Program-made: the position numbers and the translations under genes
Assembly: GCF_048771995.1 (NCBI RefSeq)
Contig: NC_133044.1
Span: 826,001 to 890,000 of the forward strand
Source: Taeniopygia guttata
Lineage: Eukaryota > Chordata > Aves > Passeriformes > Estrildidae
Direction of reading: 5' to 3'
DNA length: 64,000 nucleotides
Notes under the pieces: generated by a model
Databases searched by the model: none
What the model was told of the DNA's origin: nothing
Seen by the model: the letters and a program-made list of their open reading frames with translations, nothing else
Shown here: positions 22,201 through 30,840 of the stretch, one piece after another
Layout: every line of letters starts with the position of its first letter
Numbering within the stretch: position 1 is the stretch's first letter

Positions 22201-24434
22201 GAGATGCACCAAGAAGACCAATTGTTTGCAATGACATATTCTGCATTTTAAATGATCTTTGACTTCCTGGCAGCTCCCCAGCATATCACCCCCTAGAATT
22301 CTATCTAAATAATGTTTGTCAGGTGAAGACACAGCTGGGCAGCAGGCAGGGCCCTGCTCCTCACTGGGGACCTCGAAACCCACCGGCCGATCAATCTCCA
22401 CAACCTGCTAAATGATAGATGGAATGTAATATAGGTCATTATTTCTTCCCTATGCATGAAAATGAATTATTCAGTAAAGATTTAGATCCTTTTTATTATG
22501 ACACTGAATTTATAGAGCATACAACACATAAATGCAGATTCCTACAGCCCCAGACAGATGAACTCGTTCTCCAGGCAGTGTGAGGTGGATGCAGCCCCTT
22601 GGCAGTGCTGTGTGGCAAAGACAGGATGTCCAAGGGATGGGGCTGCAGCCTGGGAGACTGGGACATGCCACCTTCCGTACCTGGAGCAGCATTCCCAATC
22701 CATGCCCAGCTGGTTTAGGAGCCCAAGGTCTCTTTGTTTCAGAAATCAGGCTCTCAGGGCTCATGTATCTCCAAGGAGATATGGGGTCTCGTGTCACTTT
22801 GGCCTTATAAATGCTGCCCTTAACAACTCTGCATCAGTCTCCGATATGAAACGGGAGTTGTAAAAATTGAAAGGAAATTGGTGAGGCTAAAACCTGCTAA
22901 TGAGAGTGAGTGTTATCTGAGTATGTGGACAGATGTGATGGTCCCAAATTCGAGTGTCCTGCAGAGCCACCATGGAGGATCTGGGCTGGTTTGAATCAAT
23001 AGCAGTAACTTTCCTTGTTATTGGACTAAACGCTTCAACTTTTAATTGTGCAGCTAGGGAGAACGTTATCCCTGGCTGGCAGTTACAGATGTCAGCTTTG
23101 CAGTTCATTAGCTACTTCCCAAATTCCACTGGGACTTTGGATTTTTAGCATGAACATTAGAGGTTGGAGAAGAGGGCAAGCCTGCAAACTCTCAGTGGGC
23201 TGGAGGAAAATCTGGGATTGGGGCTGGAACAGCACCTTTGGGGCTGGGTGCTGTCGACTGCTGCCAAAGGAGCAGGACAGTGGATCCTGGTTTGTCACCC
23301 CTGGGCTTCAGGTGCCAAGCGTGTCCCCAGAGCATCCCTGGTGCCATGGGTTTGGCTTCTGCTGTGACAGCAGAGTGCTCACAAAGAGCAAAACCAACTG
23401 AACAGATTGAAACTCGTCACACCCCTGAACCCAGCCTCAGTTCTGGGGTAAGTGGAGAGAGAATGTACTGATAAAGTCTTCCCAAAGCCATTTGACCTGC
23501 AGCATTTGCTGATGGAAGGGATAGCAGTGGAGATTTCCTTTTAATATATAGCAATCAAAATTTCTTTCTGAGCCATAAGCAGCTGCACTGAAGTTCCTTC
23601 TGTCCATCAGCAAAATCTGTCTTGTGCTTGTTCATTCTGGAACCCCTTTAAAATTCTGCACCGCTGCCAGAGAGATTAAAGGGGTAATATAACCCCAGGA
23701 ACCGCTCTCCTGACTAGTAATTTCCCAGTGATTATTACAAGAAATAGCTAAGATCTAAAGAAAGCTCAAAGCGGAGAGAAAAAGACTGTTCTTTAATCCT
23801 CCCCCATCCATTTCCTTTGCACATTGGTGCTGCTCACCCTGCTGGGGCAGGGCCAGGTCATCCCCCTTTCCCTGCCCGCTCTGGAGGGGCAGAGCCTTCC
23901 CCACTGCTGAGCCAGAGATAAGCATTTCATGGCAAACCAAATAAAGGGAATTATATCCCATTTTACAGTGGTCAGCGTCGGAGCATGAAGAGGGGTGTTT
24001 CTCCAGTGGGCCTGACCTCCCAGCCCTGCGCACATCCACTCATTCCCACCTTGTTCATTAGTCCCTGCTGGAAAGTACATCCACATACTGCTCCCAGCCC
24101 CAGTAAAAATATTATAATCCCTGAGCTGGAAATAGTTGGCATCCCCAAAACAGCTCTTGCAGGCTTGGCTGCTGAGCTGGGAGGTCTTTGGTTGGGAGGC
24201 ACTCGGTGCTGGACAGGTTGAAGAACTCCAAATCCACGGATGTCTCTGAAAATGTAGGGTAATGTGGCTCAGTCCCGCTGGGTGTGCAAATCCATGCTCC
24301 TTAATTTAGGCGAACCTGCTTGCTGTGGATAATTACACCAATACCTGGCAGCCCGAACCCGCAAAGTACTGGTCAAACCCGGAGTGGGAAATGCAGGAGC
24401 TGAGGGGAAACGCTGGCTGGGCAGTGCCAGGCAG
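19201..24434. other. Intergenic, no gene seen
   Basis: Mostly unique sequence. AT-rich stretches at ~20,500-20,760, ~21,330-21,510 and ~22,400-22,510 have no coding potential. They are the only parts that look like possible distal regulatory DNA. Confidence 0.55.
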
Positions 24435-24496
24435 CTGAGGGGTTCCCTGAACTGAGGGGTTCCTGAACTGAGGGGTTCCTGAACTGAGGGGTTCAG
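24435..24496. repeat. 16-bp tandem repeat, about four copies
   Basis: The unit CTGAGGGGTTCCTGAA is repeated. The first copy has one extra C and the last is partial. It lies about 1 kb before the MSI2 start codon. Confidence 0.9.
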
Positions 24497-24756
24497 CGGA
24501 GCCTCGGGGTGTGGGGCTGTCAGGACACAGGAACAGCGGGGAGCAGGGACGCGGGGCTGCTGGAGCCCTGCAAGGGCACTGGGATGTGGAGGAGCCCCAG
24601 GACATGGTGGCACAGGGATGTGGAGGCCCTGACGCCCGCCTGGCTGTGAGGGGTCGGAGCAGAGCAGGGGGCTGGCAGCGAACAGCCGGGTTCGGCCACG
24701 GGCCACCCCTCATGGGGGTCGGGGGCGCCGGGCAGGGTGTGACTGGCCCGGGGGCA

Positions 24757-25092
24757 CAGTCCGTTGGGGACAGTCCCGTGGGGGCAGTGCCGTGGGCACA
24801 GTGCCGGGGGCACAGTCCTGTGGGGACAGTCGATGGGGAGAGTGCCGTGGGGACAGCCCCGGGGGACAGCCCCATGGGCACAGTCGATGGGGACAGCCCC
24901 ATGGGCACAGTCCCGGGGCACAGCCCCATGGGGACAGCCCCATGGGCACAGTCCCGGGTCACAGCCCCATGGGCACAGTCGATGGGGACAGCCCCATGGG
25001 CACAGTCCCGGGGCACAGCCCCATGGGGACAGTCCCGGGGCACAGTCCCGGGGCACAGCCCCATAGGGACAGCCCCACGGGCACAGCCTCGG
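24757..25092. repeat. GC-rich minisatellite upstream of MSI2
   Basis: About 335 bp of imperfect ~14-17 bp units of the type GCACAGCCCCATGGG, GACAGTCCCGG and CAGTCGATGG. A higher-order unit of ~95 bp is visible: a block of ~68 bp from 24,870 recurs from 24,965. Long open frames cross it on both strands as a by-product of the repetition. Confidence 0.93.
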
Positions 25093-25155
25093 GTGTCGCG
25101 GACACTCCTGAGGGACGGGCGCGCGCGGGGCGGGAGCCGCGCGGGGAGGGCGCGG

Positions 25156-25174
25156 TGACGTCACGGTGACGTCA
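25156..25174. promoter_or_regulatory. Two perfect cAMP response elements
   Basis: TGACGTCA occurs at 25156-25163 and again at 25167-25174. The centres are 11 bp apart, about one helical turn. They lie about 320 bp before the MSI2 ATG. The full palindrome is the high-affinity CREB/ATF1/CREM site. Function is inferred. Confidence 0.8.
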
Positions 25175-25210
25175 CGGAGAGCCACGCGCCGCGGAGGCCC
25201 CGCCCCGCGG

Positions 25211-25294
25211 GGGAGGGGCGGGATGGAGGGAGGGGAGGATGGCGGCGGGGGGAGGGAGCGCCGGCGCGGCGCTGAGCTAAGCCGATCCCACGTG
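25211..25294. promoter_or_regulatory. MSI2 core promoter motifs: GC box, YY1-like site, E-box
   Basis: GGGAGGGGCGGG (25211-25222) is an Sp/KLF-type GC box. AGGATGGCGGC (~25236-25246) resembles a YY1 site. CACGTG (25289-25294) is a perfect E-box. The transcription start cannot be placed from sequence. Confidence 0.5.
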
Positions 25295-25346
25295 TGACGG
25301 ATCTGGCTGCTGCCCCAGCGCCTCTCCAGTGAGATCCTCCGGTAGC

Positions 25347-25452
25347 GGAGGGAGGAGGAGGAGGAGGGGGGAAGGGAAAAAGGGGCAAAGCAAGCGGAGC
25401 AAACCGAGCCAGAGCCGGGCCGGGGGGGGCGGGTTGGGCGGGCGGGGGGGGT
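25347..25452 (+). promoter_or_regulatory. Purine- and G-rich MSI2 leader
   Basis: A GGA-rich purine tract at ~25347-25386 is followed by a G-run cluster at 25416-25451 (GGGCCGGGGGGGGCGGG, then further G-runs). It contains more than four runs of at least three G, so it could form a quadruplex in the mRNA leader 30-65 bases before the ATG. It is assumed to be transcribed. Confidence 0.5.
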
Positions 25453-25481
25453 TCTCAAAGGGGCTCTCGCTCGGCGCGGCC

Positions 25482-25543
25482 ATGGAGGCGGACGGGAGCC
25501 AGGCTACCTCGGGGAGCCCCGGAGAGGCGCAGCACGACCCCGG
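25482..25543 (+). CDS. MSI2: MSI2 exon 1 coding part
   Basis: Encodes residues 1-20 and two bases of Gly21 ([21 protein letters not shown]). This matches the canonical MSI2 start with a few substitutions. The donor is CCGG|GTAAGT. Confidence 0.95.
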
Positions 25544-28500
25544 GTAAGTCGGCGGGGCGGCGGGGGCCAGGGGCGGTCAGGCGGGCCCGCCCCGCTCCGC
25601 GCCGCTCCGCTCCGCGCCCCTCCGCCCCGCCGGGAGCTGCCCCGTCAAAATGGCCGATCCCGCACCGGCGCTCAACTCCGCTCTGCTCTCTCCCTCCAGC
25701 AAGATGTTCATCGGCGGCCTCAGCTGGCAAACCTCACCAGGTAACCCCCGCCCGCCGCCCCCTCCCCACGCGTGTCCCGCCCCGCGTGGGCCGCGTCCCG
25801 CCGCGCCGGGCCCTGCCCGCGCCCCCCCAGCCCTGACCCTCCTCTCCCTCTCCGCTCTCTCTCCGCAGACAGCCTTAGAGACTATTTTAGCAAATTCGGA
25901 GAAATTAGGGAGTGTATGGTCATGCGGGACCCCACCACCAAGCGCTCCAGGTAAAACCGCCGCCCACCCCGCTCGGGCTGACAAACTTCGCGAGTTGCGG
26001 TCGGGGCGGGTGGACCCGCAGCCCCCGATCCCAGCCCCAAATCCCAGCCCCGAATCCCAGCCCCGCATCCCCCTGCGCGCGTGGGGCGCTGCGGGAGGGC
26101 TCTGCCCGCATCCCTCCAGCCCGAGCAGGAAACAAAGCGGCCGGTGGAGCCGGAGAGCGGCCGGGGGTCGGAGCCGGCCGCCCCTGCACCCGGCGGCTTC
26201 GGGGGAGGGCGGAGGAAGGAGGGGGACCCAGCGGTTTATTTTTATGACTTCTCCCTTTGGCTCCAATTCTCATCACCACCCCCCCACACCCCCCCCCCCC
26301 CCCGCCATCCCCTCGCTCTTTGTCTCTCGCAGAGGCTTCGGGTTCGTTACGTTCGCGGATCCGGCGAGTGTAGACAAAGTCCTGGCTCAGCCGCACCACG
26401 AGCTGGACTCCAAGACGGTAGGTGCTGCCGGGGCTGCCCTGCCCTGCCCGGCCCGGCCCGGCGCGGCGGGGACACTGCTCCGAGCCCCGCTCGGCCGCTG
26501 CCAGCCCGGCACTGCACCGGGACCTTGCTCCGCTATTCCTTATGTTTTTTATAGACTCTGCCTTTTAACTTGCCAAAAGCAGTAACTTTCTTTTTTTTAA
26601 TTTTTATTTAATTTTTTTTTCCCCCCGAAATCCGAATTCGCCCATACCGACCGCTGGCTCCTCCCCCGGCCTTATATTTTATTGAGCGGTGACATTGAAA
26701 AAGCTGTGGAGTAAAATCCAACTTTTTTTTTGGTGTTGGGCTGCGGCACGCTTTCTGCAGGGAACTTTGTGATTCTTGTGATTCTTTTGATTGATTATTT
26801 ATGTATTGTTGAGCGCGTTTCAAGGTGGGAGTGACTTACTGTCAAACCGCGAAAGCTGCTGCTCTTGTCTTTTCCAAAGTCATTTTTTGGAGAGGTCTTC
26901 TCACCTGTGATGGCAGGGCCCCGGCGAAACGCACGCGGTAATTTATGGGAAGCTCTGCAAGAGCTGGAGAGTGGATGTGGTAGAGAAGCACAAGTCCTAA
27001 TGTGTTGTTGTTTCTCCAGAGCTTTTTGCTGCGCTCAGTCTCCAGTGCATGATATAAGGAAAAAAATGCTTGTGAGATGCAGCTGATTTTTTTTTTTTTT
27101 TAATAAACATTACATTTGTTTGGGGCTTTTTTAAACGAGAATTCCCCACCCGAGTTTGCCCCCTACCCCAATATGGTGTTTTCAGTGTTGGGTCAAACAA
27201 AAGGTATCGCGCAAGTGCAGCTCTGGGCCCTGTTTTCTCCCTGTGATCAAGGCCAAGCAAAAAGATGAAGTTTTGTGCCTCCTACTTCGTTTGTAGTTTT
27301 GAGCCTCGGCAAAGCTGGGAGGGGAGGGGGGAAGGACACTGGTAGAGGTCATCAGTGCTCCGGTGCTGCTGGCTCTGGAGGGGCTGTGTTTGGGGAAGGG
27401 AACTGTCTGCAGAGACCTTCTGCTGGGCAGATCGAGCGTGGTCCTCACTGCCACTGGGGTTTACAGGCTCTGTCCTGGGGCTTCAGGGTTTTATTTTAAC
27501 CTGAGCGTGGTGTTAGGAGCCATCCTGTCTCGGTGCTGCAACATCTCACGGGTGCCTGTGTGTGCGAGATTGTAGTTAAATGAAGAAAGGGAGAAGCAGG
27601 CAGCAAACATGAGGATATGTTTTTTTAAAAATGTAATTTATATGGAAACAAAAAGCCTAAAGCTCTTGTAGAAGCAGGTGGAATCTAGTGTTTTAATTCG
27701 ACCTGCAGATTCTGCTGGGCTTGCCTGAACACGAAGCCCATGCTTTCACATGCCTTAATAATTTGATTTTAGGTTTAATCAGATATGGTAAGATAACTGA
27801 TTCAACCGTGCTCCTGAAATTAAACTCACCAGACTTTTCATGTACAGCTATATTCTTTATGTGTTTTTAAAGATAAATTTAGATAAGAAGAACAAAGGCA
27901 AACAGTATCTTGAACGAGAGTTAAAAAAAAAAATCATGGGAGGACACCCTGTCATATTTCTGACTATAATTAGGTCCTCCCCCAGCTTTTTTCTTGTATC
28001 ACAGTCTAGTCCCTGCAATGTATTAATTTGCTCTTCTCTGGGGGAGGGGTGACGAGCTTCACTGGGGCAGATACGCCTCAGTTTTGGTTGTGTGATAATG
28101 ATTGAATCAATCCAAATACAAAACTGACCTTAGAATCCATAACACAGCTTAAAAGTGAAGCCCAGAGCCAGGCAGGTCCTTTCAGGCTGTATTTGTAGAG
28201 TATTGTAGTAACTGTTGTGCAGTATAACAAGGCATTTGACTCTGTTTCAACGTTCAGCACAGGAGGCAGATCGGTTGGGTATTGGCATGGAAACGTCGCT
28301 CTTGTTTACAGTTACGTTAAAAGCTTTGTTTAGGTAATGGCCATTCATATCAGAAATAGTATTATAGTCATTTCCTAGAGGACTTGTAGATACAGTAAGT
28401 AGAATTGTACCTAACTAACTAATTTTTTTTTGGTAGAACTTCAGTTTTTTGTTTTTGTTTTTTTTTTCCTTTTGGTTGTTTAAATAGTTGACAGGGTTAT

Positions 28501-30609
28501 GCAAAAGGTATGGATTTGCCACATTCATTGCTAGTGTTTGTTTTCAAAGGCTGATGGTGTTTATGCAAAAGGTTTTGGGAAGGAAAATTCAGTTCTTTTA
28601 GAAAATCTGTCGCTGTGGTGCAAGGGAGTCCATGCTCTTTGAACTGACCTTCAAAAATGAATGTGTTGCTTTGGAGTTTAATGGCTCTCCCAGCTTCTTA
28701 CCAGCAGGACTTTGCAGTAATGTCCCTCTGATGGGCCTGGTGTTCTTTGGTGGGAAAACTTGTAGTTTTGGAGCAAACATAGAAAAGTGTATATTTTTCC
28801 ACCTTTGGGTATCGCTGTGGAAAATCCGTACCTGTTGTATTTCCCCAGTAGACAAATGCCTAGTCAGTGCTGAATATATTTGTAGATAATGTTAATCTCT
28901 ATGAAAAGGTTAGCTCTCTAGATAAATAATTTTACTTTTTATGCTTTTTGAACAATAAAATGGCATGTAATCGCTCATTTCTCAGGTGTGTCCTAAAAAG
29001 ATGCAATATTTGTACCTGACAGAGGCAAATCAGTTTTATCAGCTGCACATCAAATGTCTGCGGTATTTCCCATTTTGACAAATTAATTGAGTAAAACTGC
29101 TTTTTAGGAGAGGCCCGTGGTTATTTAGCAGTGACAGGAATATTTATCACCAGAGGAATAACAATATCAAATGGAAACAGCTCCTCTTCCTCATCAGGGT
29201 TTGCTTGAGGAGGGGAAACACAACAAAAGCCAAACCAGAACTCTAAAAAAGCCTGTCCTAAATATGCTTAGCACTGTCAGTGTTAGTTGGTTGTGCAGGC
29301 AAGGACAGCACTGAAAGCTGTGTAGGTTGCACAGTTCAGGTAGGATCCAGTACTTCAAACCATCCTTTTGCAGCCTCTTCAGGCAGAAGATGTCTGTGTG
29401 CAGGTGCTGCTGAGCGCCAGCAGTGAGAGCAGCAGCACACGGGCGTTTTACTGCGATTTAGGGGAGCCATTGTTGGAAGGTCTGGTGGTTTTGTTTACAT
29501 CCAGCCTGCTGCCCCTGTGCTCACTCCAAACACCACTGGGTGCCATTTCTTTGTGTCTGCCCTGGTGCCCTTTTGGTTTCATGTGATTTTTGAATGGGAG
29601 AGAGGAGTCCCTTTTTACGGATGACCCCTGTGGAAGTTGTGTGGGGTTGCAGAATGGGCATTTTGGAATGCAGAGGGGACGTGCTAATTCATGCAGCACA
29701 AGGGGAGCCAACACTGCATCTTAAAACAGGCCGGGGGGGTAAAGCAAGGGGGTTTCTTCCCCTTTCTTTTTGTCTGTGGTGACATGCTTCATACATGAAT
29801 AGTTAGAGTAACTCCTTAATGGAAAACCCTTTTTAGGAAGTTGTTTACTTTTGAGGTCAATGTGTGTATACTTCACATACATGAAACTTGTTTGTAACTT
29901 AATCTCCTCCCTTCCCGCCCCATCCCAGAAATGCCCCTTTGGAGTTTTCCATTGCTCACATATTTTCTTTGAGAGTGAGTAAATCAGATCAATTGGGCAT
30001 ATTATTATGGAGGGGACTCTAGTTCTTTAAATGTATTAGTAATTGAAATGTGAATAATTTGACTTTAGTTGTGGCTTTCCTTTTTTGTATGGTGTTGCTT
30101 GTCAGTTAGCAAAACAAAGCAGAAAAAAAAGAAGCAACCCCAAACCCAAGTGCAGGAAGGGGCAGGTGTCCAAGCCACCAAGTTAAGATGTTGGTCAGGA
30201 ACGCTGGCCCTCTTTCTGTGCAACCTCTAGGGCATGTGGAAAATCTTCAGCATGCAGTTTTGTTGGTAGAGGCAGCACCTAGATGCTGATCCAGAGCACC
30301 CATGGGGATTGCTGCCCAGAAGATGATGGAGGAGAGTGCAGAAGAGATGTTTTTTTCTTCCTGTCTTCCCGTTCTCCCCGCCCCTGCCAAACTCCCCAGA
30401 CAAACCCAGACTGTGACCTGTCATTTCCAGAGTAGTTCTGGATGACCCGCTGTGCTGAATTACAAGCCTGAGAAATGAGGGATTAATAATTCAGTGATTT
30501 AAAACCAAAATAATGTAAAATGACAACCAAAGCTACCCTGTTGATTTCCCCTTTTCTTTTTCCTCAGATTGACCCTAAAGTTGCGTTTCCCCGACGAGCA
30601 CAGCCCAAG
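25482..30609 (+). CDS. MSI2: Musashi-2 RNA-binding protein, first five coding exons (3' part beyond window)
   Basis: MSI2 binds UAG-containing mRNAs and controls their translation in stem and progenitor cells. Five exons join in frame (25482-25543, 25700-25740, 25869-25950, 26333-26417, 30568-30609) to give residues 1-104. RRM1 is complete: RNP2 motif MFIGGL at 23-28 and RNP1 motif RGFGFVTF at 62-69. The sequence is nearly identical to vertebrate MSI2, differing mainly in the first 21 residues and an Ala at 80. The tail [14 protein letters not shown] (91-104) is the linker before RRM2. The ATG is in a strong context (GCCATGG). RRM2 and the C-terminal region are not in the window; the gene continues past 64,000 in intron 5. 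MSI1 is excluded by the N-terminus and by the AKAP1 neighbour. Confidence 0.97.
25650..25740 (+). CDS. MSI2: Alternative MSI2 first coding exon (start in intron 1)
   Basis: An ATG at 25650 in a strong context (A at -3, G at +4) opens a frame that runs through the exon 2 acceptor. It joins Lys22 of the main protein in the right phase. It adds 17 residues, [17 protein letters not shown], in place of the canonical 21. From memory, a mammalian MSI2 isoform begins MAD and ends SPSS with the same length. The start overlaps a YY1/TISU-like motif (CAAAATGGCCG), suggesting a downstream promoter with a short leader. Usage in this species is inferred. Confidence 0.6.
25700..25740 (+). CDS. MSI2: MSI2 exon 2
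   Basis: A 41-bp exon after acceptor CCCTCCAG. It encodes [13 protein letters not shown] (22-34), including the RNP2 motif of RRM1. The donor is CAG|GTAACC. Confidence 0.96.
25869..25950 (+). CDS. MSI2: MSI2 exon 3
   Basis: An 82-bp exon encoding residues 36-61 with split codons for Asp35 and Arg62. It forms helix 1 and strand 2 of RRM1 ([17 protein letters not shown]). The acceptor is CTCCGCAG; the donor is CCAG|GTAAAA. Confidence 0.96.
25951..26332 (+). other. MSI2: MSI2 intron 3 with C-run
   Basis: A 382-bp GC-rich intron. A C-rich tract at ~26,277-26,303, with 15 Cs in a row at 26,289-26,303, lies about 30 bases before the acceptor CTCGCAG. No gene is inside. Confidence 0.85.
26333..26417 (+). 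CDS. MSI2: MSI2 exon 4
   Basis: An 85-bp exon completing Arg62 and encoding 63-90. It holds the RNP1 motif (GFGFVTF) and the end of RRM1 ([20 protein letters not shown]). The donor is ACG|GTAGGT. Confidence 0.96.
26418..30567 (+). other. MSI2: MSI2 intron 4
   Basis: A 4,150-bp GT-AG intron, mostly AT-rich after ~26,540. T-rich runs lie at ~28,420-28,480. Blocks at ~27,600-28,000 and ~28,280-29,130 are non-repetitive and AT-rich, the usual look of conserved Musashi intron sequence, but no exon is recognised. Confidence 0.75.
30568..30609 (+). CDS. MSI2: MSI2 exon 5
   Basis: A 42-bp exon encoding [14 protein letters not shown] (91-104), identical to mammalian MSI2 as I recall it. Acceptor TTTTTCCTCAG; donor AAG|GTAAGT. 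It is too short for ORF detection but certain from the joined protein. Confidence 0.95.
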
Positions 30610-30724
30610 GTAAGTAGGAGGATCGATAATAGGATTTCAGGCACACAGAGAATCATTGTTGCCAGGCAGTTCGGGTTTCAGCCGGGGAATTGGCAATGAA
30701 AGCTTTTAAAGCTGCTGCTCTGGG

Positions 30725-30840
30725 GGATCAGTGCGTGACGGAGGCCCGGGAGGCTGCTCCGTGTCCGTGCAGAGCCGCTCTGCCGGGCCGGGCAGCGGCA
30801 CCGGGGCCGCTCTGGGCAGCGTGTCGTGTTCGTGAGGAGT
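30725..30840. other. CpG-rich patch just after MSI2 exon 5
   Basis: Dense CpG and GC in about 115 bp (GGCCCGGGAGG, GCCGGGCCGGGCAGCGG) inside an AT-rich intron. It could be an internal promoter or enhancer. No frame is supported. Confidence 0.4.

Larger units (their letters stand above)
24500..26530. promoter_or_regulatory. MSI2 CpG island
   Basis: GC-rich sequence with frequent CpG, densest from ~25,090 to 26,530. It covers the promoter, leader and first four coding exons of MSI2. No TATA box is seen, which fits a CpG-island promoter with dispersed starts. Boundaries are by eye. Confidence 0.75.

Noticed and set aside
24333..25458. Long open frames on both strands (up to 312 residues) upstream of MSI2
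   Set aside because: They run through the GC-rich minisatellite and CpG island. The peptides are repetitive by-products with no domain and no plausible gene structure.
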